This document shows, piece by piece, positions 1 through 8,657 of a stretch of DNA of 64,000 bases. The stretch is taken from contig JBOEGR010000037.1 in assembly GCA_050633525.1 (NCBI GenBank), positions 1 through 64,000 of the forward strand, read 5' to 3'. Below the pieces are notes generated by a model. That model was not told the origin of the DNA. It did not search any database and was given only the letters and a program-made list of their open reading frames with translations. A program made the position numbers and the translations under genes. The first letter of the stretch is position 1, and the number at the start of each line of letters is the position of its first letter. This DNA is from CANLBN01 sp050633525. GTDB taxonomy: Bacteria; Pseudomonadota; Gammaproteobacteria; Pseudomonadales; Cellvibrionaceae.

Positions 1-23
1 GCCATGATCAAACTCTTCAGTTA
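1..23 (-). rRNA. rrs: 16S rRNA gene, 5' end only (partial)
   Basis: Read on the minus strand, the first bases give AACTGAAGAGTTTGATCATG followed by GC, the near-universal 5' start of bacterial 16S rRNA. Only about 23 nt lie inside the window; the rest of the gene and presumably the whole rrn operon continue leftward. The exact mature 5' end is placed by alignment with the E. coli 16S start and may be off by one or two bases. Confidence 0.93.
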
Positions 24-332
24 ATAATCATGTTCGATAGCTCACGCTCACTTCAAAACAGTCGCACTGATTAGGTACGATGTTAAACAAAGTAAGCACT
101 ATCTGATTTTTGCTCAATACTAAAACGTAACATCATTTAAATNNNNNNNNNNNNNNNNNNNNNNNNNNNNNNNNNNNNNNNNNNNNNNNNNNNNNNNNNN
201 NNNNNNNNNNNNNNNNNNNNNNNNNGCTTAATCTTTGTTTTTAAAAAACAGTCACTTAGCGCTCGGCTAAGCGATTCTTTTGTTGGCTTTTCGAACTGAA
301 TTTTCAGAGCGTCGCCTCGAACAGAGGAGCGC
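24..332 (-). other. rrn leader region with assembly gap (143-225)
   Basis: Transcribed leader between the rrn promoter and the 16S 5' end. It is interrupted by a run of N at 143-225. A boxA-like stretch lies at 81-92 (minus strand CTTTGTTTAACA, compared with the consensus TGCTCTTTAACA), in the place expected for an antitermination signal; the match is partial. No protein gene is supported here: the only open frame crosses the gap and is part of the leader. Confidence 0.6.
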
Positions 333-360
333 ATTATACGGATGTTTAACGGTTCTGCAA
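333..360 (-). promoter_or_regulatory. rrn P1-type promoter
   Basis: On the minus strand: -35 TTGCAG (355-360), a 16-nt spacer, then a perfect -10 TATAAT (333-338). The -10 is followed directly by a G+C-rich discriminator (GCGCTCC), the hallmark of stringently controlled rRNA promoters. Upstream (361-390) is A+T-rich with A/T tracts and could act as an UP element. The direction and distance fit the leftward 16S gene. Confidence 0.8.
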
Positions 361-416
361 TAGATATTTTAGATATTTCTTACTTTTCTTCACGCAGACA
401 ATAAACAGGTTAAAAC

Positions 417-752
417 TTAGTCGAAAGACTTCAGAATTTCAGCCAGCTGCTCAAATTGCTCGCGAGGGACCAAGGTGAATTTTAGGCCATGACTAAAGCC
501 CGAACTACCGCTAAGTATCATGCTAAACATCACCTCACCCTTAGCTCTGATAAGATACTTCTTACCACCTATCATTGGCGAGAACTCAATATTGACTTCC
601 GTACCATTTGGAATTTGAACCGCATGTTCAAAACCTACACCACCAGAAGAGACATCTCGAACCCTAACAGAATGCAAACTCCTATCCGCAAATAAGAGCC
701 TAGAAGACCAGTTAACCTTGAAACGTTTCTGCTTACGCTTATCTTCGGACAT
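417..752 (-). CDS. PilZ domain protein (c-di-GMP receptor)
   Basis: A 111-residue single-domain protein with the PilZ signature: an N-terminal basic RKQKRF stretch supplying the RxxxR-type arginines and a downstream VRDVSSGGVGFE segment matching D/NxSxxG. Proteins of this size bind cyclic di-GMP and pass the signal to a partner, often in motility, pili or exopolysaccharide control. It lies between the rrn promoter and tyrS, all reading leftward, with an 88-nt gap behind tyrS. No output domain is present, so the partner cannot be named. Other c-di-GMP genes in this window are at 36398 and 58891. Confidence 0.85.
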   Translation of the reverse strand: MSEDKRKQKRFKVNWSSRLLFADRSLHSVRVRDVSSGGVGFEHAVQIPNGTEVNIEFSPMIGGKKYLIRAKGEVMFSMILSGSSGFSHGLKFTLVPREQFEQLAEILKSFD

Positions 753-840
753 ATAACCCGCTTATAAATAAGATCACTTAGTATAAATTTTAGTAGACAA
801 CAACAAAAATGATAATAAACCAATAGAGAGAAATAAAAGC

Positions 841-2136
841 CTACAATCTAAACAGATGGTAACTTTTCTTACCCAGCTTCACTACGAACCATTTACCATA
901 CATCGCCTTAGACTCAACAAACAACTCTGAAGCAGACATATTTTGATCCCAAGCCAAGGGTTCACCGTTTAAAAATATGGCTTCACGCGATAAAGCATCC
1001 TTTACCTGCTTGCCATTTTTTGCCAAACCCGCCGATACAAACAAGCTCGTTAACGGCGCCGAAAGCCCCTCATCTGCCAACACCGTAGATGGAAGGCCAT
1101 CCTGCTCAAGCTGCATCAAATCCTCTTTACTTAGGCTTAGCACATCACCACTAAACAAGGTTTGCGTTATTTTTTGTGCAGCAACCAATGCTGCCTCACC
1201 ATGAACAATACGAGTTACCTCTTCCGCCAATATAGCCTGAGCTTGAGGTCGACCTGATGCATTTTGATCCTCCTCTTCAATCTCATTAATCCTAGCAAGA
1301 TCCAAGAAAGTAAAGTACTTCAGGAATTTATACACATCTGCATCGGCCGTATTCAACCAAAACTGATAAAAAGCATAAGGAGATGTTTTGGCGGGATCTA
1401 GCCAAATGGTACCAGACTCAGTTTTACCAAACTTGGTTCCATCTGCTTTTGTCACCAAAGGCAAGGTCAAACCATACACTTGAGCACCATGAAGGCGCCT
1501 TGTGAGCTCAACACCGCCCACAATATTACCCCACTGATCGGACCCGCCTATCTGCATAGTACAATCATGCTGCTTATATAGCTCAGCAAAATCATATGAC
1601 TGAAGAAGCATATAACTAAACTCGGTATAAGAGATCCCCGAGCCTTCCCGATTAATTCTTTGCTTTACCGACTCTTTAGCAATCATATTGTTGATGGAGA
1701 AATGCTTCCCAATATCTCGCAGAAAATCTAATACAGAAACAGCCGACATCCAATCAAGGTTATTGACCACCTTAGCTGCATTCGTACCAGAATCAAACTC
1801 AATAAATTGGGATACTTGGGCCTTTAACTTCTCAACCCAACCGCCAACAATATCAGGGGTATTCAGTTTACGCTCTTGCGCCTTAAAACTAGGATCTCCG
1901 ATAAGGCCAGTAGCTCCACCAACCAAAGCAACAGGCGTATGCCCTGCTATCTGAAAGCGCTTCAATGTCAATAAAGGGACAAGGCTACCTATGTGCAAAC
2001 TATCCGCTGTAGGATCAAAACCACAATAGAGCACTCTCGGCTTATCCAAGAAGCCCTTGAGAGTTTCCTCACTTGTCATTTGGGCAACCAAACCACGCCC
2101 CTCTAAATCCAATAACAACTCTGATCCAACACTCAC
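841..2136 (-). CDS. tyrS: Tyrosyl-tRNA synthetase
   Basis: Charges tRNA-Tyr with tyrosine in the cytoplasm. Class I signature HIGS is at residues 48-51 and the KFGKT loop (KMSKS equivalent) at 235-239. The C-terminal part carries the S4-type RNA-binding fold (NGKQVKDALSREAIFLNG). At 431 residues the length is normal for a bacterial TyrRS. The position next to the rrn operon and divergent from an M23 peptidase followed by anmK matches the Pseudomonas tyrZ neighbourhood. Within a class with two bacterial TyrRS subtypes, the sequence and neighbourhood point to the TyrZ-like form, but this was not tested by alignment. Confidence 0.97.
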   Translation of the reverse strand: MSVGSELLLDLEGRGLVAQMTSEETLKGFLDKPRVLYCGFDPTADSLHIGSLVPLLTLKRFQIAGHTPVALVGGATGLIGDPSFKAQERKLNTPDIVGGWVEKLKAQVSQFIEFDSGTNAAKVVNNLDWMSAVSVLDFLRDIGKHFSINNMIAKESVKQRINREGSGISYTEFSYMLLQSYDFAELYKQHDCTMQIGGSDQWGNIVGGVELTRRLHGAQVYGLTLPLVTKADGTKFGKTESGTIWLDPAKTSPYAFYQFWLNTADADVYKFLKYFTFLDLARINEIEEEDQNASGRPQAQAILAEEVTRIVHGEAALVAAQKITQTLFSGDVLSLSKEDLMQLEQDGLPSTVLADEGLSAPLTSLFVSAGLAKNGKQVKDALSREAIFLNGEPLAWDQNMSASELFVESKAMYGKWFVVKLGKKSYHLFRL

Positions 2137-2471
2137 TTAACACCCACCTGAACAATATAATTTTTTAGAGACTCATCAATGGAGCCATGAAACCTAGCTG
2201 TGTATAGCGTCGTTGGTCTATTTTGACGCTATATAATGGCGCACACGATACCGGAACTCACCCGAAAAACAAGCCGCGAGCCCGATGAAAACATAAGCAT
2301 CTATATGCAGAACAAAACAAATAAAGCTCAAGCACGATACTTTGTAAAATACTAATTTGAAGCCCGTCAATCTATAAAGAACCGAATACAATTTAAAGGT
2401 GATTAATTAATCGCATTCTGGTATAAAAGCTTCTGCAAATAATAAATATACAGTAAAGCATTAAGAAGAAT
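2137..2471. other. Divergent intergenic region tyrS / M23 peptidase
   Basis: Non-coding stretch of 335 nt between divergent genes, expected to hold both promoters. The only clear structure is a perfect 9-bp inverted repeat at 2203-2211 / 2225-2233 overlapping a TATAAT hexamer, listed separately. The rest, 2240-2470, is unremarkable and A+T-rich towards the peptidase start. No small gene could be supported. Confidence 0.6.
2203..2237 (+). promoter_or_regulatory. Inverted repeat overlapping a -10-like hexamer
   Basis: The arms TATAGCGTC (2203-2211) and GACGCTATA (2225-2233) form a perfect 9-bp inverted repeat with a 13-nt centre. A TATAAT hexamer at 2232-2237 overlaps the right arm. It could be an operator at a promoter for the downstream peptidase gene or for tyrS on the other strand. 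No well-spaced -35 box was found, so the promoter assignment is weak. Confidence 0.35.
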
Positions 2472-3821
2472 ATGAAAGACTTTGATTTTATTAAAAAAAT
2501 TGAAATTCGGAAGCATTTAAACGGCTTCCCAAGAAGCCATGCCTTAGCCATAGGTACACTTGGCTGCTCACTATTACTGTTCTCAGCAATCACCCCATCC
2601 GAAGAACCTACCCAAAGTCAACGTCAAGAACACAAGATCGATCTGTCCATTAGCACCGCCAGTACCACAGTAGAACCCAACATAAAAACAGCGCTTATAA
2701 ATTGGCAAACTCTCACGGTTAAATCTGGAGATAACTTATCTTTACTCTTTCAACGCGCAGGACTTGCCGACACCAGCCTTCATGAACTGATGAGCAGCAG
2801 CCCTGCAACCAAGGTACTGACACGACTGCACCCTGGACAAAAAATCCAATTTAATATTGTTGATAGCAAACTGGAGAACCTGCGCTTTCAAAAAGACAGA
2901 CTGAACTCTGTTGAATTTAACCGCACAAAAACAGGCTTTGCACATCTAGAACAATCCCTAAAACCCGACACTCATACCGCTTACCGTGAAGCCACTATCG
3001 TTAACTCTTTGTTTCTTGCCGGCACAGGTGCTGGCATGGAAGAGCGATTAATTATGGAGTTAGCCAGCATCTTTGGCTGGGATGTTGATTTTGCACTAGA
3101 CATCAGAGCAAATGATAGCTTTAAGGTACTTTACGAAGAACAATTTTTAAATGGTGAAAAGCTACGCAACGGCCCAATTCTAGCGGCCGAGTTTACAAAC
3201 CAAGGAAAAACATTTAAGGCTGTCCGCTATACCGACAGCAAAGGTGAGAGCAATTACTACACCCCAATGGGAAAAAGTATGCGCAAGGCATTTTTACGAA
3301 CGCCTGTCGATTTCGCCCGAATCAGCTCTCACTTCAATTTAAAACGCAAACACCCCATCCTCAACAGAATTCGTGCTCATAAGGGCACAGATTATGCCGC
3401 ACCAACAGGCACCCCCATTAAAGCCGCCGGCGATGGAAAGGTCATACTAGCAGGCACCAAAGGTGGGTATGGGCGTACAGTCATCATCCAGCACGGACAA
3501 TCTTATAAGACGCTCTACGCTCACATGCATAAATATGGCAGAGGTATACGTACCGGAAAGCGCGTAAAACAAGGGCAAGTTATTGGCTACGTGGGCTCAT
3601 CGGGCTTAGCAACAGGGCCTCACTTGCATTACGAATTTTACCTAAATGGCTCTGTTAGAAATCCCGTCAGAGTACCACTGCCAAAAGCAAAGTCCATTGC
3701 CAAATCTGAACTTGAGAATTTCAGACTACAAACAGGCCCCATTGTTGCTCAACTTGAGAAATACGGCAGTAAAATCCAAATCGCCAGCACACCCAGCCTA
3801 GATACAAGCAAGACCAATTAA
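2472..3821 (+). CDS. M23 family metallopeptidase (MepM/YebA-like murein endopeptidase)
   Basis: Probable periplasmic DD-endopeptidase that cuts peptide crosslinks to let the sacculus grow. After a basic start, one membrane segment (about residues 24-42) anchors it. A LysM-like/OapA-type segment follows (TVKSGDNLSLLFQRAG, about residues 78-95). The C-terminal M23 domain holds the zinc ligands in HKGTD (about 303-307) and HLH (about 384-386). At 449 residues it matches the MepM/YebA class. It sits 25 nt before anmK, and the pair links murein cleavage with recycling of the released anhydromuramic acid. This order is the same as in Pseudomonas. Confidence 0.9.
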   Translation: MKDFDFIKKIEIRKHLNGFPRSHALAIGTLGCSLLLFSAITPSEEPTQSQRQEHKIDLSISTASTTVEPNIKTALINWQTLTVKSGDNLSLLFQRAGLADTSLHELMSSSPATKVLTRLHPGQKIQFNIVDSKLENLRFQKDRLNSVEFNRTKTGFAHLEQSLKPDTHTAYREATIVNSLFLAGTGAGMEERLIMELASIFGWDVDFALDIRANDSFKVLYEEQFLNGEKLRNGPILAAEFTNQGKTFKAVRYTDSKGESNYYTPMGKSMRKAFLRTPVDFARISSHFNLKRKHPILNRIRAHKGTDYAAPTGTPIKAAGDGKVILAGTKGGYGRTVIIQHGQSYKTLYAHMHKYGRGIRTGKRVKQGQVIGYVGSSGLATGPHLHYEFYLNGSVRNPVRVPLPKAKSIAKSELENFRLQTGPIVAQLEKYGSKIQIASTPSLDTSKTN

Positions 3822-3846
3822 CACCCGTGAATATAGCGAGAACACA

Positions 3847-4992
3847 ATGAGCCAGACTTACACTATTGGCTTATTATCCGGCACTAGCGTCGACGCTATT
3901 GATGCCATATTAATACAATGGAATGGTGACACACCTCAAGTTGTAAGCACTTACTCTCACGAAATCCCCTCAAAAACAAAAGATATCGTTTTTAAACTAG
4001 CACTCAATGGTGAAAAAGAAATTGAGCAAATCCGCTACCTAGACCAAGAATTTGCCCTGCTCTTTAGCCAAAGCGCACAAGCACTATGTCAAGCATCAAA
4101 CATTCAAGCAAAAGAGATCAAAGCGATTGGCAGCCATGGGCAAACTATAAGGCATTATCCACCCGAAGAAGGTGAACCCGAAGGAAAGGGGGCCAATAAC
4201 TCGCTTGGGTTTTCTCTTCAGTTGGGGGACCCAAACATTATTGCCGAGACAACGGGCATCACCACTGTGGCTGATTTTCGCCGTCGAGATATTGCCGCCG
4301 GGGGGCACGGTGCACCGCTTGCACCCGCATTTCACAAGGTATTATTTCAATCAAATAATATCGACAGAATCATACTCAACACTGGCGGCATAGCAAATAT
4401 CACCTACCTACCAGCAGATGGAAGTGTTATCGGCTTTGATACAGGCCCTGCAAATGGGTTGATGGATAGCTGGTGCCAACTCCATCAAAACAAAGCTTAC
4501 GATCAATCTGGCAGCTGGGCCTCTAAGGGGAAGGTGCAACAGCTAGTTTTAGATAAGCTTTTAGAACACCCCTACTTTCCTCTACTACCACCCAAGAGTA
4601 CGGGGAGAGAAGACTTTAACCTGCCCTGGCTACAAAACCAGCTCACAAGCTTGGGTCAAACTTTTTCTGCGGTAGACATTCAAGCAAGCCTGTCGGAATT
4701 CAGTACGGAGAGTATTGCGCGAGCCATAGAGCTCACCACCAAAGGTGGTAACTATGAAATATATATTTGCGGCGGCGGAGCGCACAACCACAATTTCTGT
4801 AACCGACTCCAAAAACGCTTAAAGCCCAAGCAATTTGCTAGTACAGAAGCTTTAGGAATGCATCCTGACTGGGTAGAGGCTAGCTGCTTTGCATGGCTGG
4901 CAAAACAAACCATAGAAGGGAAAAAAAGCAGCTTGCCATCAGTCACTGGAGCGAGCAAGGAAGTGATATTGGGTGGTATTTATCTGGCTTAA
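3847..4992 (+). CDS. anmK: Anhydro-N-acetylmuramic acid kinase
   Basis: Converts 1,6-anhydro-MurNAc, released by lytic transglycosylases, to MurNAc-6-phosphate in the cytoplasm using ATP, feeding cell-wall recycling. The N-terminal GLLSGTSVDAIDA, the GSHGQTIRH segment and the DTGPANGLMD phosphate-binding segment are diagnostic of AnmK within the hexokinase/actin-like ATPase fold. At 381 residues the length is usual. It lies directly downstream of the M23 peptidase on the same strand and is followed by a convergent gene cluster. Confidence 0.96.
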   Translation: MSQTYTIGLLSGTSVDAIDAILIQWNGDTPQVVSTYSHEIPSKTKDIVFKLALNGEKEIEQIRYLDQEFALLFSQSAQALCQASNIQAKEIKAIGSHGQTIRHYPPEEGEPEGKGANNSLGFSLQLGDPNIIAETTGITTVADFRRRDIAAGGHGAPLAPAFHKVLFQSNNIDRIILNTGGIANITYLPADGSVIGFDTGPANGLMDSWCQLHQNKAYDQSGSWASKGKVQQLVLDKLLEHPYFPLLPPKSTGREDFNLPWLQNQLTSLGQTFSAVDIQASLSEFSTESIARAIELTTKGGNYEIYICGGGAHNHNFCNRLQKRLKPKQFASTEALGMHPDWVEASCFAWLAKQTIEGKKSSLPSVTGASKEVILGGIYLA

Positions 4993-5021
4993 GTGCCAGC
5001 GTTCTTTAAAGATGAGGGAGC

Positions 5022-5489
5022 TTAAAAATAGACGTAATTCTGCTGATTTAACAAGCGCTTAACCTCTGTTGGCCCGAAGGGCACAGTGCCGATGAAGGAA
5101 TGCACACTAGAGCGACTGCGCCCCAGTATCCCTGTCTGAGTTTCACACACCCTTACATCAACTACACCAAATGCACTTAATCTAGCAGCCAAGTCGACAA
5201 TGTTTTTATACTCGTCGTAATTATCTTTGAAGAAAATTTCCACTTCAGGTCCATGCAATACAATGGAAATGGGATTAGCGCTAGCCGGCAATTTACCTTC
5301 GAGATAGAGGGCCTCTGCACGGCTCAATGCGTCTGCAACCTCTTCAGGGGAATCATTCAAGATGCGTGCAACATAACCTTCAGGATTAATAGATTCTGCA
5401 GAATCAGACTGAGCATAAGCATTTAAGGAAAGAAAAACCGAAATGACCCCAACAATGACCAAACGACATGCTGGGGTTATATAATACAT
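5022..5489 (-). CDS. DsrE/DsrF-like family protein, probably exported
   Basis: Small protein (155 residues from the chosen ATG) with an N-terminal hydrophobic segment ending in NAYA that reads as a signal peptide. The remainder has the DsrE-family pattern: a beta strand with SIVLHGPEVE, a helix pair around LAARLSAFG, then VDVRVCETQ with one cysteine, and a closing short strand. The start at 5489 lies 4 nt after the erpA stop and leaves the signal peptide at the N-terminus; an upstream ATG at 5537 would add 16 residues and overlap erpA. Linkage to erpA suggests an ancillary role in sulfur or Fe-S metabolism, but this is inference only. Confidence 0.6.
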   Translation of the reverse strand: MYYITPACRLVIVGVISVFLSLNAYAQSDSAESINPEGYVARILNDSPEEVADALSRAEALYLEGKLPASANPISIVLHGPEVEIFFKDNYDEYKNIVDLAARLSAFGVVDVRVCETQTGILGRSRSSVHSFIGTVPFGPTEVKRLLNQQNYVYF

Positions 5490-5493
5490 AGCA

Positions 5494-5850
5494 CTATATT
5501 GAAAAGGACGCACCACAGCCACATGTTGTCGATGCATTAGGATTACTTACCACAAACTTAGAGCCTTGAAGATCTTCTTTATAGTCAACTTGCGCGCCAA
5601 TCAAGTAAGGGTAGCTCATTGCGTCGACAAGCACTTCAACACCATCATTTTTCTTGATCACGGCATCATCTTCAGCGACTACCTCATCAAAAGTGAAACC
5701 GTATTGAAAACCAGAACAACCGCCGCCGGTAACATAGACACGCAACTTTAGGTCGTAATTGTCTTCTTCCTCTAGGAGGCTGCGAACTTTAGCAACAGCG
5801 TGCTCAGTCACATATATAGGCTCTGGTGTGAATGATTCAGCAACAGTCAT
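5494..5850 (-). CDS. erpA: Iron-sulfur cluster insertion protein ErpA
   Basis: A-type Fe-S carrier that delivers clusters to apoproteins such as IspG/IspH. The three ligand cysteines are visible: GGGCSGFQYG (first Cys) and STCGCGASF at the C-terminus. At 118 residues the sequence tracks E. coli ErpA closely along its whole length, including the LKLRVYVTGGGCSGF core and the NPNA turn, which favours ErpA over IscA. It is the first gene of a leftward group with the DsrE-like gene 4 nt downstream. Confidence 0.95.
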   Translation of the reverse strand: MTVAESFTPEPIYVTEHAVAKVRSLLEEEDNYDLKLRVYVTGGGCSGFQYGFTFDEVVAEDDAVIKKNDGVEVLVDAMSYPYLIGAQVDYKEDLQGSKFVVSNPNASTTCGCGASFSI

Positions 5851-5955
5851 AGCAATTCCACATTAACAAATGCATAGATTATCTCTTTAACCTAGCAAAA
5901 TAGTCAAGTATTACTGATAAAATGACCCAAATATTGAATAGCCTTTAGGCAAGAC

Positions 5956-6432
5956 TTAAGCTTTATTAACCGCCGGAGAGCTGATCGTTTTTATATCCGC
6001 TTTAACTCGAGTAGTGTCATTCATATCGGGCTTAGGAAGAGAACCCACGGCCTTTTTAGCGCTGCTCTTGGCACTGTAGACCAGATTACCGTTAACCTGA
6101 GCGCCTTTTACCATTTCAATTAACTCGTAGTGAACATTGCCATTAATGACGGCTTTAGCCGCTAACTCAATATGTTTACTCGAATAAACATCGCCATTAA
6201 TCGTGCCGTTGATAACGATAGTTGGAACACGCATTTCACCTTCAACGATCCCGCTTTCCAAGATTCTCGCATGAGCATCAGCGCCATCTACAGAATAGAT
6301 ATTACCCTTAACAGCCCCTTCAACCATCAGATTACCAGAGAAGTTAATATCACCGACAATTTCTGTATTTTTTGACACCAGTGTCGTTGACCCTGCTGAA
6401 AAAGATGTAGACGTTTCTTTTTTTCCAAACAT
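5956..6432 (-). CDS. Bactofilin (polymer-forming cytoskeletal protein)
   Basis: A 158-residue bactofilin: short disordered ends around a beta-helical core of repeating hydrophobic/Gly-Asn turns (for example GDINFSGNLMVEGAVKGNI, and VINGTINGDVY). Bactofilins polymerise without nucleotide and scaffold cell-shape or cell-wall enzymes. The gene lies between erpA and the membrane-anchored DUF6776 protein, 30 nt from the latter, an arrangement also found in Pseudomonas. The neighbour is a possible membrane partner, by inference. Confidence 0.9.
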   Translation of the reverse strand: MFGKKETSTSFSAGSTTLVSKNTEIVGDINFSGNLMVEGAVKGNIYSVDGADAHARILESGIVEGEMRVPTIVINGTINGDVYSSKHIELAAKAVINGNVHYELIEMVKGAQVNGNLVYSAKSSAKKAVGSLPKPDMNDTTRVKADIKTISSPAVNKA

Positions 6433-6462
6433 AAGCTTAACTCTCTTGTTTAATTCTATTAC

Positions 6463-7206
6463 TCAGCTCTCTTTAACCAGCCAGCCAAATTTCTTTTCTA
6501 CAACCGCTTTCTTGGGACGCTGAACCACCACCTTTAACTCTATCCGTTCAGGTACAAATCCCTCAGGGAGAATCATTTCACCCTCTATGCGCTGAAAGTA
6601 TTTAAACCGTAGTTTAATTTGTTCAGCGCTGACCGAATCAGATATGTCCTTTAAAGCAAGCTTTCTCAAAGTATCTGCTTGTCGACCCAGCAACTCAAAC
6701 TCAAGATAACCAGATAGCAGCCTATGCTGAGCCACTATCTGCTTTATTACTACATTGTACTTATATTTATTAGCCGAGCCTGCAATAGCCAAAACAGAAG
6801 GCGAATCAACAACCAAGCCTTGATCACTGGCATTAGGGCGCATCAAGCTACGATAAAACGTATTGTCTTGCTCCATTTCGGCAAGCTGCGTCTTTAATTC
6901 AACTACTTGAGCTCGCACTTCTTCATTAGCTTTACGGTCCACTTCAGTGGCTAATTTTAAATTTGCCACCTGCTGCTCAAGCTTTGCAGCTTCGTCTAGC
7001 TTTGCTTCATACTCGAGCTTAAAATTTGTTTGTTCAACACCACCAACACTAGAGCCTCCTAATGAATAATAACGGCCAAGCAAAAAACTGCCAATAACGG
7101 CTAGTAAAAATGTGAAGGAGAGCGCAAAAATAATCAAAATTCTCAGATAGGGGCGATGGGGCACCACTGTCATCGAATATTGCTTACTGGGTTTTACTGT
7201 TGTCAT
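6463..7206 (-). CDS. DUF6776 family membrane protein with coiled coil
   Basis: About 247 residues. One membrane segment near residues 22-45 (LRILIIFALSFTFLLAVIGS) is followed by a heptad-rich coiled coil (about 62-115; EAKLDEAAKLEQQVANLKL) and a C-terminal beta-rich domain. The pattern and position match the uncharacterised DUF6776 family that sits between argC and bactofilin in pseudomonads. The ATG at 7206 is preferred to a GTG two codons upstream. The topology suggests an inner-membrane protein with the coiled coil in the periplasm; the function is unknown. Confidence 0.75.
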   Translation of the reverse strand: MTTVKPSKQYSMTVVPHRPYLRILIIFALSFTFLLAVIGSFLLGRYYSLGGSSVGGVEQTNFKLEYEAKLDEAAKLEQQVANLKLATEVDRKANEEVRAQVVELKTQLAEMEQDNTFYRSLMRPNASDQGLVVDSPSVLAIAGSANKYKYNVVIKQIVAQHRLLSGYLEFELLGRQADTLRKLALKDISDSVSAEQIKLRFKYFQRIEGEMILPEGFVPERIELKVVVQRPKKAVVEKKFGWLVKES

Positions 7207-7395
7207 AATCACTTTTTATTAGTGTATTTTAAATACTTAATGTAGTACTTCTTGCCCGAAACCAAAACAATTTAACTTACTTTCGTCGAAAATAACGTAA
7301 ATTCCTTGTTCCAGTCTAGTGTATTTAAGGCAAGCGCACACGTTTACCGCTCTTTTATATTCACTCTGTGGGCGATTTGCAACAATAAAACCTCA

Positions 7396-8442
7396 TTAAG
7401 GTAAAAGTGCGGGCTGATTTAAGCCTAAATACTCATCATAACCAAACATGATATTCATATTCTGAATTGCCTGACCAGATGCACCTTTGGTAAGGTTATC
7501 AATGACTGACATCACAACAACCGTATCACCATTTTGCGGTCTAACAACTGACAAGCGACACATATTAGACGACTTTACCGACCGTGTTTGAGGGTGAGAG
7601 CCCGCAGGCATGACATCGACAAAGGGCTCATCTTGATAAAAGCGTTCGTAAAGACTCTGTAAATCCGTCTCTTTTCCAGCAATATTCAACTGCGCATACA
7701 AGGTGGAATGTATACCTCTAATAATAGGGAGCAAATGCGGCACAAACGTCAATTTAGCCATTAGAGCATTTTCTGGTTGCGCACGACGCAGGCCCTGTTC
7801 AATTTCGGGTTGATGACGATGGCCATTGGAAGCGTAAGCTTTAAAGCTATCGCCAACCTCGGTCAATAAATTATCTATTTTTGCTTGTCTACCGGCACCG
7901 CTGACGCCGCTAGCAGAATTGGCTATAAGCTGGCCCGCATCCACTAAATCATTAGCCAATAAAGGCAAAAACCCAAGCTGAACAGAGGTAGGATAGCAGC
8001 CAGGGCAAGCGACCAATTGCGCATCTTTTATCGACTGCCTGTTCACTTCCGGCAAACCATATACAGCATGTGGCAATAATTCTTTACAGCCATGCTCTTG
8101 GCCATACCACTGAGCCCAAAGTTCCGCATCTTGAAGTCGAAAGTCAGCAGACAAATCAATAATACGCACATCTTTTTTATAGAGTTCAGGCACCATGCTA
8201 TGTGCCACGCCATGAGGCGTTGCAAAAAACACGAGATCACAAGCTGACAATTGTTCAACGTCAGGAGACGTAAAGCGTAAATCGCAATATCCACGTAGAC
8301 TAGGGTATAAATCAGATATCGGCACGCCAGCTTCGGCACGCGAAGTAATAATATGTACGTTAACCTCGGGATGATTCACCAACAAACGCAATAACTCTGC
8401 ACCGGTATATCCCGTTGCACCTATAATACCTACATCAATCAT
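7396..8442 (-). CDS. argC: N-acetyl-gamma-glutamyl-phosphate reductase
   Basis: Third step of arginine synthesis: NADPH-dependent reduction of N-acetylglutamyl phosphate to the semialdehyde. The Rossmann start GIIGATGYTGAELLRLL is at residues 5-21 and the catalytic cysteine is C149 in ACPGCYPTSV. A GVSGAGR loop follows in the dimerisation domain. At 348 residues the length is typical. It is the most upstream gene of the leftward group that runs into DUF6776, bactofilin and erpA, with about 190 nt before DUF6776, so it may have its own promoter. Confidence 0.97.
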   Translation of the reverse strand: MIDVGIIGATGYTGAELLRLLVNHPEVNVHIITSRAEAGVPISDLYPSLRGYCDLRFTSPDVEQLSACDLVFFATPHGVAHSMVPELYKKDVRIIDLSADFRLQDAELWAQWYGQEHGCKELLPHAVYGLPEVNRQSIKDAQLVACPGCYPTSVQLGFLPLLANDLVDAGQLIANSASGVSGAGRQAKIDNLLTEVGDSFKAYASNGHRHQPEIEQGLRRAQPENALMAKLTFVPHLLPIIRGIHSTLYAQLNIAGKETDLQSLYERFYQDEPFVDVMPAGSHPQTRSVKSSNMCRLSVVRPQNGDTVVVMSVIDNLTKGASGQAIQNMNIMFGYDEYLGLNQPALLP

Positions 8443-8657
8443 TTTTTCTGCGGAACCTTGAAATCAAAAAGAGTAACTGTAGAGCAAAGGCAAGAAATAA
8501 GGAAGGGGCTACCATCAGCTTGGCTTAATATTTTCTCTAGAGCCCAAAAAGGACTGATGAATAGAATTTTCATTCAAAGGGCGAGTGCGGTTCTCGCCAT
8601 AATTGCTTATGATACGAAGTAGGATTCTATGACTCTTAATAAAATACTAGGTTATTA

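Noticed and set aside
137..334. Open frame on the minus strand crossing the first N run
   Set aside because: It runs through the assembly gap and lies wholly in the rRNA leader downstream of the P1 promoter; its start codon overlaps the -10 box.
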